Of a stretch of 47,226 nucleotides of DNA, positions 33,409-42,197 are shown one piece after another. The notes under the pieces were generated by a model, which worked only from the letters and a program-made list of their open reading frames with translations, was not told where the DNA came from and made no database searches. The translations under genes and the position numbers were made by a program. The stretch's first letter is position 1, and each line of letters starts with the position of its first letter. This DNA comes from Actinomycetota bacterium (GTDB lineage Bacteria; Actinomycetota; Nitriliruptoria; Nitriliruptorales; JAHWKO01), in contig JAHWKW010000022.1 in the NCBI GenBank assembly GCA_019347675.1, forward strand, positions 1 to 47,226, read 5' to 3'.

Positions 33409-33939
33409 GCCATCCCGGTGGCGAGGCCCGGCGGACGCGCTAGCCCCGGTGCGATCTGTCCGACCGCAACGACCGCATCAACCTGCGAGCGGCGACCGCG
33501 AGACAGCGAGGCCGCAAGACCATCTCGCTGCGCCAGATCACCGGTCGCAGTCCCGCCGGGCACCAAACCGAGCAGAGGTACGGATGTACCGGGACGAACG
33601 TCGGCGCCTGGGACGCCACGTGCCGCCCCTCGTCGGGTGTACTCGGAGCGGAGGGCGCCCCGGCGGCAGATGAGGCCGACGGCGAGGGATCGGGCTGCCG
33701 CTCCGGTCCGGAGGGCGGTCAAGCGATGGTGTGGGTCGTGCTGGGATGCCCCTGCGTGTCAACGAGCTCACAGACCGCAGCCCATTCCCGCCGGCACCGA
33801 CTTCTCCTTGGTCGTGGAGTCCGACGTCCCCATCGTCGTCCGGCACACCCGGCTGCCGAGCAGGGATCGCCTGATGCGCACGTGCGTGTGGGAACAGCCA
33901 CCGCACACGCAGCAAAGCGACCATAGGAAGGACGATGAG
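33409..33939. other. Region without an intact gene, upstream of the ThDP enzyme
   Basis: About 530 bases follow the hairpin. The only part I can assign is the ASRT-like fragment at 33781-33864. The rest carries frames on both strands with biased composition and no recognised domain. The promoter of the downstream cluster should be here, but no clear boxes are seen. Confidence 0.5.
33781..33864 (+). pseudogene. Fragment of an ASRT-family gene (copy of the end of 41164-41544)
   Basis: The frame reads PAGTDFSLVVESDVPIVVRH then TRLPSR. The intact ASRT gene at 41164-41544 has PRDTDYASVIESDVPIVVQH then TRLDSR at its C-terminal end. The match is clear, but no start, upstream domain or stop in frame is present. 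It is a broken paralogue at the head of the same cluster. Confidence 0.75.
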
Positions 33940-35721
33940 ATGGTGACGACCGCCGAAGCGGCCATGACCCGCCTCAAGCAGTGGGGGGTCACCCAGATCT
34001 TCGGATATCCCGGCGACGGTATAAACGGGCTGCTAGAGGCCTTCGAATCCGTGGAAGGAACTCGCTTCATACAGGTTCGCCACGAGGAGCTTGCCGCTTT
34101 CGCGGCCTGCGCGTACGGCAAGTTCACCGACCGCCCAGGGGTTTGCATGGCCACCTCCGGACCTGGGGCGATCCATCTGCTGAATGGCCTCTACGACGCG
34201 AAGCTCGACCACTCACCGGTTGTCGCCATCGTTGGAGACCAGGCCACGAGTAGCCGCGGGACGTCCTTCCAGCAGGAGGTCGACCTGCGCAACCTGTTCA
34301 AAGACGTCGCAAGCGACTACGTGGTGGAGGTGACCTCACCGAAGCAGATCCCGGTCGTCATCGATCGCGCCTACCGCACCGCGGTGGCGGGCAGGACCGT
34401 GACCTGCATCATCATGGCCAGCGACGTCCAGGAAGAGGAGCACCAGAACCCGTCGAACACCTTCAAGGAGCTGCCCGGCAGTCTGGCAGGTGTCAAGCAG
34501 CCCATCGTGTACCCGCCTGAGGACGAGCTTGACCGGGCCGCCGACGTCATAAACGCGGGATCGAAGGTCGCCATTCTCGTCGGGCAGGGAGCCGCGGGCG
34601 CGAAGGATGAGGTCAAGGAGCTGACCGAGCTGACCGGGGCCGGCATCTCCAAGGCACTCGTGGGCAAGGACGTCCTGCCCGACGATCTTCCCTACATGTG
34701 CGGCGCGATCGGGCTGCTCGGGACGCGTCCAAGCTGGGTGCTCATGGAGCAGTGTGACACGCTCGTCATGATCGGAACCACCTTCCCGTACACACAGTTC
34801 CTGCCCGAGTACGGTCAGGCGAGAGGGGTGCAGATCGACATCTCCGCCCGCAATATCGGCTTGCGCTACCCGACCGAGGTGAACCTGCTGGGCGACGCGA
34901 AGCTGACCCTCCAGCATCTGCTCCCCAAAGTCCATTACAAGCAGGACCGCTCCTGGCGTCAACAGATAGAGCACGAGGTCTCCGACTGGTGGAACCTGAT
35001 GGAGACCCGTGCGAGGATGGACGCTGACCCCGTCAACCCCCAGCGGATCTTCTGGGAGTTGTCGCCGAAGCTGCCGGAGCGCTGCATCCTCACGGCGGAT
35101 TCCGGATCAAGCACGAACTGGTGGGCACGCTACCTCAAGGTACGCGAGGGCATGCGCGCCAGCCTGTCCGGCAACCTCGCCACCATGGGACCGGCCCTGC
35201 CGTACGCGTTCGCCGCGAAAATGGCCCATCCGGATCGGCCGGTCATCGCCACCGTCGGTGACGGCACGATGCAGATGAACGGCATGAACGTGCTGATCGA
35301 CGTGGCGAAGTATTGGCAGGAGTGGGAGAACCCGACCTTCATCGTGGTCATCCTCAACAACTCCGACCTCAACCAGGTCACGTGGGAGCAGCGGGCCATG
35401 GGTGGGTTCGCGAAGGTTGCCGCGACCCAAGACATCCCGACGCTCGATTTCGCCGGCTACGCGCAGCTGCTGGGCCTCGACGGCGTCCGCATCGAGAAAC
35501 CGGAGGACATCGTTCCTGCGCTCGATGTCGCCCTGCGGGCGGATCGGCCGATGGTCATCGACGCGCTCACCGACCCGGAGGTTCCACCGATCCCACCCCA
35601 CGTGTCCCCCGACCAGGTGAAGAACCTGATGAGCGCGCTGCGGGAGGGCGATCCCAACGCCCGCCACCTCATCGGCATGGGCGCGAAGCAGAAGTTGGCC
35701 GAGTTCCTCCCACGGCACTGA
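33940..35721 (+). CDS. Thiamine-diphosphate-dependent enzyme (pyruvate oxidase/acetolactate synthase family)
   Basis: This 593-residue protein starts at ATG 33940 after AGGAAGGA. The N-terminal ThDP-binding domain has GYPGDGINGLLEAF and the catalytic Glu in VRHEELAAF (about 49-50). The middle domain contains VAILVGQGA. The C-terminal domain has the ThDP-metal motif VGDGTMQMNGMN..ILNN (about 440-470). The family oxidises or decarboxylates 2-keto acids. PoxB-like pyruvate:quinone oxidase is the closest impression, but substrate residues cannot be judged by eye. It is the first gene of the cluster and ends three bases before the enolase-superfamily gene. It may decarboxylate a keto acid made by that enzyme. 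Confidence 0.9.
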   Translation: MVTTAEAAMTRLKQWGVTQIFGYPGDGINGLLEAFESVEGTRFIQVRHEELAAFAACAYGKFTDRPGVCMATSGPGAIHLLNGLYDAKLDHSPVVAIVGDQATSSRGTSFQQEVDLRNLFKDVASDYVVEVTSPKQIPVVIDRAYRTAVAGRTVTCIIMASDVQEEEHQNPSNTFKELPGSLAGVKQPIVYPPEDELDRAADVINAGSKVAILVGQGAAGAKDEVKELTELTGAGISKALVGKDVLPDDLPYMCGAIGLLGTRPSWVLMEQCDTLVMIGTTFPYTQFLPEYGQARGVQIDISARNIGLRYPTEVNLLGDAKLTLQHLLPKVHYKQDRSWRQQIEHEVSDWWNLMETRARMDADPVNPQRIFWELSPKLPERCILTADSGSSTNWWARYLKVREGMRASLSGNLATMGPALPYAFAAKMAHPDRPVIATVGDGTMQMNGMNVLIDVAKYWQEWENPTFIVVILNNSDLNQVTWEQRAMGGFAKVAATQDIPTLDFAGYAQLLGLDGVRIEKPEDIVPALDVALRADRPMVIDALTDPEVPPIPPHVSPDQVKNLMSALREGDPNARHLIGMGAKQKLAEFLPRH

Positions 35722-35724
35722 CTC

Positions 35725-36846
35725 GTGCATTGCGACACGACAGGCGCCGCTCCGATCGAACGGGTCGACGCTTCCGCCTACACCATCCCCACGGAGCGGC
35801 CGGAGAGCGACGGGACCCTCCAGTGGGACGCCACGACCGTCGTGGTGGTCGAAGTACAGGCCGGTGACCAGGTCGGGCTGGGTTACACCTACGCGCACGA
35901 GGCAGCAGCGACCCTCGTCACCGGCAAGCTCGCCGGGATCGTCGAGGGTCGCGACGCGCTGGCGGTGCGCAGCCGGTGGCTGGAGGTGATGCGGGCGACG
36001 CGGAACCTCGGCCGGCCCGGCGAGGTCTCGATGGCGATCTCCGCCGTCGACATCGCGCTCTGGGATCTAAAGGCGAAGCTGTTCGACCTGCCGCTCACCG
36101 TTCTGCTCGACGCCGCTCACGACGGTGTGCCGATCTACGGCAGCGGAGGTTTCACCTCCTACACCATCCCGGAGCTGCAAGCCCAGCTCGCGGGCTGGGC
36201 CGAGCAGGGCATCCCGCGGGTGAAGATGAAGGTTGGTCGCGACCCGGACGTGGACGTGGATCGGGTCGCGGCTGCCCGCCGCGCCATCGGCGACGACGTC
36301 GAGCTCTATGTCGACGCGAACGGCGCCTACACGCGCAAACTGGCCCTGCGCATGTCCTATGCGTTCTCGGACTACGACGTCCGCTGGCACGAGGAGCCGG
36401 TCACCTCCGATGACCTCGAAGGGCTGCGCCTGCTGCGCGACCAGGGGCCGCCGGGGATGGACATCGCCGCCGGAGAGTACGGCTGGGACCTGCCCTATTT
36501 TCGCAGGATGCTCGACGGCGGCGCGGTGGACTGTCTCCAGTGCGACGTGACCCGCTGCGGGGGGATCACCGCGGTGCTCATGACCGGCGCCCTCTGCCAC
36601 GCGCACAGCGTCGACGTCTCCGCCCACACCGCACCCCAAGCCAGCGCCCACGTGTTCAGCGCGGTGGTGCCCCTGCGCCATCTCGAGTACTTCCACGACC
36701 ACGTACGCGTCGAGCGTCTGCTCTTCGACGGTGTCCTCGAGCCCGAGGCCGGCATGCTGCGGCCTGACCGGTCCCGGCCGGGGATGGGACTGGAGTTCAA
36801 ACACGCCGACGCCGAACGTCTCGCGGCCACATCGCATAAGCAGTGA
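35725..36846 (+). CDS. Enolase-superfamily enzyme (mandelate racemase/sugar acid dehydratase type)
   Basis: About 373 residues from GTG 35725, three bases after the previous stop. The capping domain (about 12-120) is followed by a barrel with the catalytic set: KMKVG (Lys pair, about 167), DANGAY (Asp, about 197), HEEPV (Glu, about 222), AGEYG (Glu, about 250) and SAHTAPQ (His, about 301). Three acidic metal ligands plus a Lys and a His place it with the mandelate racemase subgroup, which racemises or dehydrates hydroxy and sugar acids. The substrate is not predictable here. It lies between a keto-acid enzyme and a 2-hydroxy-acid type oxidase, which suggests an acid-degrading pathway. Confidence 0.88.
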   Translation: MHCDTTGAAPIERVDASAYTIPTERPESDGTLQWDATTVVVVEVQAGDQVGLGYTYAHEAAATLVTGKLAGIVEGRDALAVRSRWLEVMRATRNLGRPGEVSMAISAVDIALWDLKAKLFDLPLTVLLDAAHDGVPIYGSGGFTSYTIPELQAQLAGWAEQGIPRVKMKVGRDPDVDVDRVAAARRAIGDDVELYVDANGAYTRKLALRMSYAFSDYDVRWHEEPVTSDDLEGLRLLRDQGPPGMDIAAGEYGWDLPYFRRMLDGGAVDCLQCDVTRCGGITAVLMTGALCHAHSVDVSAHTAPQASAHVFSAVVPLRHLEYFHDHVRVERLLFDGVLEPEAGMLRPDRSRPGMGLEFKHADAERLAATSHKQ

Positions 36847-36914
36847 AGCGGTAGCGAGTTGATGAGCCGCAGCCGCTGGCGATCGGGTCGCGGCCGATAT
36901 GGAGGAGTAGCTTC

Positions 36915-39900
36915 ATGAGCCTTGATCCGCCGGACACCCGGCCGACCTCCCACCAGATGTCCATCCCGAAGTCCCAGCTCGACCTCGACGTCGAGGGTCT
37001 CGTCGCCGCACTCGAGCGTACGATCGAGGGGGAGGTGCGCTTCTCCGACGGCGACCGCCACCTCTACTCGACCGACGCGTCGAACTTCCGTCAGATCCCG
37101 CTCGGCGTGGTTCTCCCCAAGACCCTCGACGACGTGATCCAAACCCACAAGCTGTGCCGACAGTTCGGCGCTCCCATCACGAACCGGGGTGGGGGAACCA
37201 GCCTCGCCGGGCAGGCTTGCAACGTCGCAGTCATACTCGACACTTCGAAGTACCTGCGGGAGATCGTCGACTTCGACCCCGCCAACCGCACCGTCACCTG
37301 CCAGCCCGGCATCGTGCTCGACACGCTCCGAACGTTCACTGCGCGGGAAGCCAGCCTGACCTGGGGGCCGGATCCTTCCACCCACAACCGCTGCACGGTC
37401 GGCGGGATGATCGGCAATAACGCCTGCGGCATCCACGCCTTCGCCTATGGCCGGACCGAGGACAACGTCAAGGCCATGGACGTGCTGCTCTACGACGGCA
37501 CCCGGATATGGGTGGGTCCGACAGGCCAGGACGAACTCGAGGCCATCATCCGCTCGGGGGGCCGTCGGGGCGAGATCTATGGGCGGCTGCGCGACCTGCG
37601 CGACCGCTATGCGGACCTGATCCGTGAGCGGTTCCCTGACATCCCTCGCCGGGTGTCCGGCTACAACCTCACGGAACTGCTGCCCGAGCAAGGTTTCAAC
37701 GTCGCTCGTGCCCTGGTCGGCACCGAAGGGACCTGCGTCACGGTCCTGCAGGCGAAACTCGACCTCAACCCCTACTACCCGCAGCGCGTGCTGCTCGTCC
37801 TGGGCTACCCCGACGTCTTCGAGGCCGGCGACCACGTCGCGGAGATCCGCCGCCAGTCGAAGGCCATCGCTTTGGAGGGCATCGACCAGAAGCTGATCGA
37901 GCAGATGGAGGAGCGGGGTCTTCACACCGACTCGATCGGTCTGCTCCCCGAGGGGCGGGGCTGGCTACTCGTGGAGTTCGGAGCCGACACACGCGAGGAG
38001 GCGGTGGAGCACGCCCGCGAGCTGATGCAACTGCTGAGGGAGAGCGATGCTCCCCCGAGCATGCGGCTCTACGACGACCCGAAGGATGAGGCGGTCGTCT
38101 GGGACGCTCGAGAGGCCGGACTGGGAGCCACCGCCCACACCTCCCACGGCGACGACTGGCCGGGGTGGGAGGACTCGGCTGTGCACCCCGATCGGATCGG
38201 GGACTATCTACGCGACCTCAAGAAGCTGTTTCACGAGTACGGCCTTGACGCCGCGCTGTACGGCCATTTCGGCGACGGATGCGTGCACTGCCGCATCAAC
38301 TTCGATCTCATCACCGCCGATGGGGTGCGCACCTACCGGGAGTTCCTCGAGGCTGCCGCCGAGCTCGTGTCATCGTACGACGGCTCCTACTCCGGCGAGC
38401 ACGGCGACGGCCAACAGCGCGCCGAGCTGCTCGACAAGATGTTCGGACCGGAGATCGTGCAGGCCTTCCGCGAGTTCAAGGCCATCTGGGACCCCGACAA
38501 CAGCATGAATCCGGGGAAGGTCGTCGACCCGTACAGGGTCGACCAGAACCTGCGTCTCGGCGCGAACTACCGGCCCTGGGAGCCGCAGGTGAAGTTCGGC
38601 TACCCCCAGGACGGCGGCTCCTTCGCGCACGCCGCGCTGCTGTGTGTCGGTGTGGGCAAGTGCCGGCGCGACGATGGGCACGGGGTCATGTGCCCCAGCT
38701 ACATGGTCACCCACGAGGAGATGCACTCGACCCGCGGCCGGGCGCGGCTGCTGTTCGAGATGCTCCAGCCCGACTCCCAGCTGGACGGCTGGCGTGACGA
38801 GCACGTCAAGGAGGCGCTCGAGTTGTGCCTGTCCTGCAAGGGCTGCACGACAGACTGCCCGGTCAATGTGGACATGCCGACCTACAAGGCGGAGTTCTTC
38901 TACCACCACTACAAACGCCGGCTGCACCCACCTGCCCACTACGCCTTGGGGCTCATCAACGTCTGGTCGCGGCTCGCCTCGTTCATCCCAGGCATCACCA
39001 ACGGGGTTCTGCGGGCGCGGGGGTTGAGCACCGTGGTGAAGAAGGCGGCCGGGATCGCCCCGCAGCGGCCGGCGCCCATCTATGCCGGTCAGACCTTCCA
39101 TGAGTGGTTCGAACAGCGGCCGGTGCGCAACGCAGACAGGCCGCCGGTGCTGCTGTTCCCCGACACGTTCACGAACTACTTCCACCCAGCGGTCGGCAAA
39201 GCCACGGTGACGGTGCTCGAGGACGCCGGCTACCAGGTGACGATCCCGCCCCAGCTGTTTTGCTGCGGGCGGCCCCTGTACGACTACGGCTTCCTGGACC
39301 TCGCCCAGCGCTACCTCGACCGCCTCATCGACGTCGTGCGCGCGGAAGTCTCAGCGGGCGTGAAGATCATCGGGATGGAGCCCAGTTGCACGGCGGTGTT
39401 TCGCGACGAGCTCGTGAAGATGAAACCGCATGACGTCGACGCTCGACGCATCGCCGCAGCCACCATGACCCTGTCCGAGTTCCTCCTGGACGAAGCCGAG
39501 TACGACTTTCCCCGACTCGACCGCAAGGCCGTCGTCCACGGCCACTGCCACCACAAGGGGACGATGGGCATGGATGCAGAGTTCGAGGCGCTCGACCAGC
39601 TGGGACTCGACTGGGAGGAACTCGACGCGGGCTGCTGCGGCCTGGCCGGCTCGTTCGGTTTCGAGGCCGGCGATAAGTTCGATATCTCCGTCAAGGCCGG
39701 CGAACGCAAGCTGCTGCCTGCCGTGCGCGACGCCGACGGCGACACGCTCATCGTCGCCAACGGGTTCAGCTGCGCGACCCAGATCGACCACCTGCAGCTG
39801 ATCAACGGCGGCCCCGGCCGCCGCGCCTTGCACCTCGCCCAGGTCGTCCAGTTGGCCAAGGACCACGGCCCCGACGGACCGGTGGGCCCGGGGCCGGTGG

Positions 39901-40013
39901 AGAGTGCGGTGCTCGAGGACGCGACGGCGAGCACCGCCCTGTGGACGGCTGTGTGCGCCGCTGCGGCGACCCTGGCGGTGACCGCCGGGGCGCGCTGGCT
40001 GCGCCGACGCTGA
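36915..40013 (+). CDS. FAD-linked oxidase fused to Fe-S and CCG domains (D-2-hydroxyacid dehydrogenase type)
   Basis: This 1032-residue protein starts at ATG 36915 after GGAGGAG. Its FAD-binding part (about 45-540) shows ITNRGGGTSLAGQ, GPDPSTHNRCTVGGMIGNNACG, GHFGDGCVHCRI and SGEHGDGQQR. Next are two 4Fe-4S cysteine sets (CVGVGKC..CPSY near 576 and CLSCKGCTTDCP near 638) and two CCG motifs (FCCGRPL near 783, GCCGLAGSFG near 906). The tail has a membrane helix and RWLRRR. This is the layout of large D-lactate/glycolate-type dehydrogenases that feed electrons to the respiratory chain. The substrate is probably a 2-hydroxy acid. It is followed after 12 bases by the FNT channel gene. Confidence 0.92.
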   Translation: MSLDPPDTRPTSHQMSIPKSQLDLDVEGLVAALERTIEGEVRFSDGDRHLYSTDASNFRQIPLGVVLPKTLDDVIQTHKLCRQFGAPITNRGGGTSLAGQACNVAVILDTSKYLREIVDFDPANRTVTCQPGIVLDTLRTFTAREASLTWGPDPSTHNRCTVGGMIGNNACGIHAFAYGRTEDNVKAMDVLLYDGTRIWVGPTGQDELEAIIRSGGRRGEIYGRLRDLRDRYADLIRERFPDIPRRVSGYNLTELLPEQGFNVARALVGTEGTCVTVLQAKLDLNPYYPQRVLLVLGYPDVFEAGDHVAEIRRQSKAIALEGIDQKLIEQMEERGLHTDSIGLLPEGRGWLLVEFGADTREEAVEHARELMQLLRESDAPPSMRLYDDPKDEAVVWDAREAGLGATAHTSHGDDWPGWEDSAVHPDRIGDYLRDLKKLFHEYGLDAALYGHFGDGCVHCRINFDLITADGVRTYREFLEAAAELVSSYDGSYSGEHGDGQQRAELLDKMFGPEIVQAFREFKAIWDPDNSMNPGKVVDPYRVDQNLRLGANYRPWEPQVKFGYPQDGGSFAHAALLCVGVGKCRRDDGHGVMCPSYMVTHEEMHSTRGRARLLFEMLQPDSQLDGWRDEHVKEALELCLSCKGCTTDCPVNVDMPTYKAEFFYHHYKRRLHPPAHYALGLINVWSRLASFIPGITNGVLRARGLSTVVKKAAGIAPQRPAPIYAGQTFHEWFEQRPVRNADRPPVLLFPDTFTNYFHPAVGKATVTVLEDAGYQVTIPPQLFCCGRPLYDYGFLDLAQRYLDRLIDVVRAEVSAGVKIIGMEPSCTAVFRDELVKMKPHDVDARRIAAATMTLSEFLLDEAEYDFPRLDRKAVVHGHCHHKGTMGMDAEFEALDQLGLDWEELDAGCCGLAGSFGFEAGDKFDISVKAGERKLLPAVRDADGDTLIVANGFSCATQIDHLQLINGGPGRRALHLAQVVQLAKDHGPDGPVGPGPVESAVLEDATASTALWTAVCAAAATLAVTAGARWLRRR

Positions 40014-40025
40014 GCAGCGCACACC

Positions 40026-40856
40026 GTGGCGGAAACGGCGGACTCGAACGGGCTCCCGCCGTTCCAGCACCTCCGCGCCGTGCACGTCATCGACGCGATG
40101 GCGACCTTCGGGCAAGACCGGCTCGAACGCTTGGGCCTGCCCCGGGCGTTCTTGCTGGCTGCGCTGGCCGGTGGGTTCATCACGCTGGGAGGGCTGCTTT
40201 CCATCCTCCTGCCCGTGGGGATCGCCGCCGATGGGCTCGTCCGGCTCGTCGAGGGGTTCGCGTTCAGCGCCGGGTTCTTCTTCGTGGTGCTGTCCGAGGC
40301 GGTGCTGTTCACCGAGGCGAACGTCGTGCTGCCCGCCACGCTGCTCAAGAGCGACCGGCCGGCCCGCAAGGTTGCGGCGTTCTGGGCGACCGCCTGGATC
40401 GGGAACCTGACCGGCGCGATCGCCACCGGCGAGCTCGTCATGTGGGCCCAGTCGTACCCGGACGCGTCCTTGGAGATGCTGCGGCACGTGATCGACCTGA
40501 AGCTGCAGTACTGGCGGGAAGGCGGCGCCCAGGCGTGGCTGCAGGTGGTCGGATCCGGTGTGCTCGCCAACTGGCTGGTCGGCATGGCCGCGTTCTTTGG
40601 GATGATGGGACGCACCATCTTCGGCAAGTTCATCCCCATCAGCCTGGCCGTCACCCTGTTCGTCGCCGCGAACTTCCAGCACAGCCCGGCCAACATGGGC
40701 TACTTCGCGCTGCTCCACGCCCACGGCGATGGCGCCGGCTGGCCGGTCGCGCTGGTCTGGAACATCGTTCCTGCCGGCATCGGCAACGTCATCGGGGCCG
40801 CCGTGTTGGTCACGATCCCCTTCTGGTTCGTGTTCCGAACCGCCGCGCGGCGCTGA
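40026..40856 (+). CDS. Formate/nitrite transporter family (FNT) channel
   Basis: This 276-residue membrane protein has about six helices. FNT features are FLLAALAGGFITLGGLLS, EAVLFTEANVVL, NWLVGMAAFFG and the pore segment AANFQHSPANMGYF, whose His (about 219) is the central proton-relay residue of the family. FNT proteins move small monocarboxylates or nitrite with protons. The pore loop here is FQHSPANM instead of the common F.HSVANM. The gene starts at GTG 40026 and sits 12 bases after the large oxidoreductase. The likely cargo is therefore the pathway's acid, such as lactate, glycolate or formate. The stop overlaps the next ATG (TGATG). Confidence 0.88.
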   Translation: MAETADSNGLPPFQHLRAVHVIDAMATFGQDRLERLGLPRAFLLAALAGGFITLGGLLSILLPVGIAADGLVRLVEGFAFSAGFFFVVLSEAVLFTEANVVLPATLLKSDRPARKVAAFWATAWIGNLTGAIATGELVMWAQSYPDASLEMLRHVIDLKLQYWREGGAQAWLQVVGSGVLANWLVGMAAFFGMMGRTIFGKFIPISLAVTLFVAANFQHSPANMGYFALLHAHGDGAGWPVALVWNIVPAGIGNVIGAAVLVTIPFWFVFRTAARR

Positions 40857-41173
40857 TGCCGACCGCCTCCACGGCCCTGACCATCTGGGCGAACCGGCTC
40901 GCCAAGCCGCTGGTGGACCGCTACCTCGCACGGACCAACAGCGAGGCCCAGCAGACCGACACCCCGGCCTCCGCCGACGACCCCGACAACCTGTTGGAGC
41001 CGCAGGACCAGGATCGCGACCGCGGCTCGCACGGTCCGTTCGACGACCAGGCTCACCAGATCAGCCAGCTGCAGGTGCTGTCCCGCAACCGCGGCAAGGT
41101 CCGCCGCTGCAACCGCGTTCGCGGGCATCCGCGGCCCCGACCGTCACGAGGAGGAGGAGTGAGATGTCGATGA
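40856..41173 (+). CDS. Short protein resembling the C-terminal tail of an SDR dehydrogenase
   Basis: 105 residues from ATG 40856, overlapping the previous stop (TGATG). The middle reads DDPDNLLEPQDQDRDRGSHG then PFDDQA, close to the tail DNLFEPVPGDHGAHGRFDDRA that I know from actinobacterial short-chain dehydrogenases. The Rossmann fold itself is missing: no TGxxxGIG and no YxxxK. It may be a remnant of a deleted SDR gene that still has a start codon, or a tail-like small protein. The last 25 residues are Arg/Pro-rich, look non-coding and overlap the next gene's start by ten bases. Confidence 0.45.
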   Translation: MPTASTALTIWANRLAKPLVDRYLARTNSEAQQTDTPASADDPDNLLEPQDQDRDRGSHGPFDDQAHQISQLQVLSRNRGKVRRCNRVRGHPRPRPSRGGGVRCR

Positions 41174-41544
41174 AGAGCCCGCCGGGTACGACCCGTTGGG
41201 TGATCGCCGAGGGCTACATCCCCGACGAGAGCCACGGGCCGGTCCCGCAGATGACCAGCCACGAGACCGCCTGCATCCTCAACGCCGCCGACGCGGACGC
41301 TCACGTGCGGATCACGCTCTACTTCTCCGACCGTGACCCCGTCGGCCCCTACGAGGTCACCGTCCCGGCACGCCGCACCCGGCACCTGCGCTTCAACGAG
41401 CTCGACGACCCTGAACCGGTCCCCCGTGACACCGACTACGCTTCCGTGATCGAATCCGACGTGCCGATCGTGGTGCAGCACACCCGCCTGGACAGCCGCC
41501 AGCCGGAGCTGGGGCTTCTGAGCACCATCGCTTATCCGGCGTGA
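41164..41544 (+). CDS. ASRT-family protein (Anabaena sensory rhodopsin transducer homologue)
   Basis: This 126-residue soluble protein starts at ATG 41164 after GGAGGAGG. It reads WVIAEGYIPDESHGPVPQMT, HETACILNAAD, ITLYFSDRDPVGPYEVTVPA, RRTRHLRFNELDDPEPVPRD and ESDVPIVVQHTRLDSRQP, i.e. the full ASRT beta-barrel. Family members form tetramers and have been proposed to bind small molecules such as sugars; one couples to a rhodopsin. No rhodopsin is in this window. The enzyme neighbours support a ligand-sensing or carrier role for the cluster's substrate. A broken copy lies at 33781-33864, at the other end of the cluster. Confidence 0.93.
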   Translation: MSMKSPPGTTRWVIAEGYIPDESHGPVPQMTSHETACILNAADADAHVRITLYFSDRDPVGPYEVTVPARRTRHLRFNELDDPEPVPRDTDYASVIESDVPIVVQHTRLDSRQPELGLLSTIAYPA

Positions 41545-41663
41545 TGGAGATACGCGACGGCCGGCCGGTCCCCGGCGACCTGCAGCGCGCCGAGGCGTGG
41601 TTCAAGCGGACCGAGGGACACGCCAACGACCTCGGGGTTCTCCGAGGAGGCACAGCCGGCTGA
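41544..41663 (+). CDS. Possible 39-residue peptide
   Basis: ATG 41544 overlaps the ASRT stop (TGATG) and the frame runs to TGA 41661-41663: MEIRDGRPVPGDLQRAEAWF then KRTEGHANDLGVLRGGTAG. Coupling to the ASRT gene is the only support. No family is recognised, and it may be a gene remnant. Confidence 0.3.
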   Translation: MEIRDGRPVPGDLQRAEAWFKRTEGHANDLGVLRGGTAG

Positions 41664-41720
41664 GTCACCGTCGGCGGACACGACGGTGCGGCGGGCACTC
41701 GACAGGCTGAGAGGCGCTTC

Positions 41721-42197
41721 GTGGATTGGGCGGGATGGGCGACGTTCGGTTTCGTCGCCACGGTGCTGCTGACCGGCATCATGGTGACCGCTCAGCTCGC
41801 GGGCTGGTCGCGGATGGACATCCCCATGATGCTCGGGACGATGTTCGTCGCCGACCCCGATCGCGCCCGTCTTGCTGGCTTCGTCGTGCATCTGGGGGTA
41901 GGGCAGCTGTTCGCGCTGCTGTACCTGTCCGCGTTCGCCCTGCTGGACACGGCCACCTGGTGGCTCGGTGCGCTGTTCGGGCTGTTGCACGGGCTGGCGG
42001 CCCTGACGATCCTGGTCCGGCTGATCGTCGGCATCCACCCGCGCATGGCCTCCGACCGGGCGGGTCCGGAGCTGGGAACGATCCTCGAGCCGCCGGGGCT
42101 GCTCGGGCTCAACTACGGCCGGCACACGCCGCTGTTCGCCCTGCTCGCGCACGTCGCCTACGGAGCCGTGCTAGGAGGTTTCCTCACGCCCCGATGA
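41721..42197 (+). CDS. Membrane protein of unknown function
   Basis: About 158 residues from GTG 41721 with four membrane helices (FGFVATVLLTGIMVTAQLAG, LAGFVVHLGVGQLFALLYLSAF, WLGALFGLLHGLAALTILVRLIVG, PLFALLAHVAYGAVLGGFL). Conserved-looking polar points are the HLGVGQ and LLHGL helix residues and the loop HPRMASDRAGPELG. It resembles small four-helix membrane proteins annotated as hypothetical in actinobacteria. Its 3' end overlaps the 3' end of the GH15 gene on the other strand by 27 bases. It follows the ASRT gene with a 57-base gap after the small peptide and may belong to that cluster. Confidence 0.75.
   Translation: MDWAGWATFGFVATVLLTGIMVTAQLAGWSRMDIPMMLGTMFVADPDRARLAGFVVHLGVGQLFALLYLSAFALLDTATWWLGALFGLLHGLAALTILVRLIVGIHPRMASDRAGPELGTILEPPGLLGLNYGRHTPLFALLAHVAYGAVLGGFLTPR

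Noticed and set aside
41164-41544. Evidence for a rhodopsin light-sensing system
   Set aside because: The ASRT protein alone does not imply light sensing. No seven-helix retinal protein or carotenoid oxygenase is in the window, and most of the family is not linked to rhodopsins.
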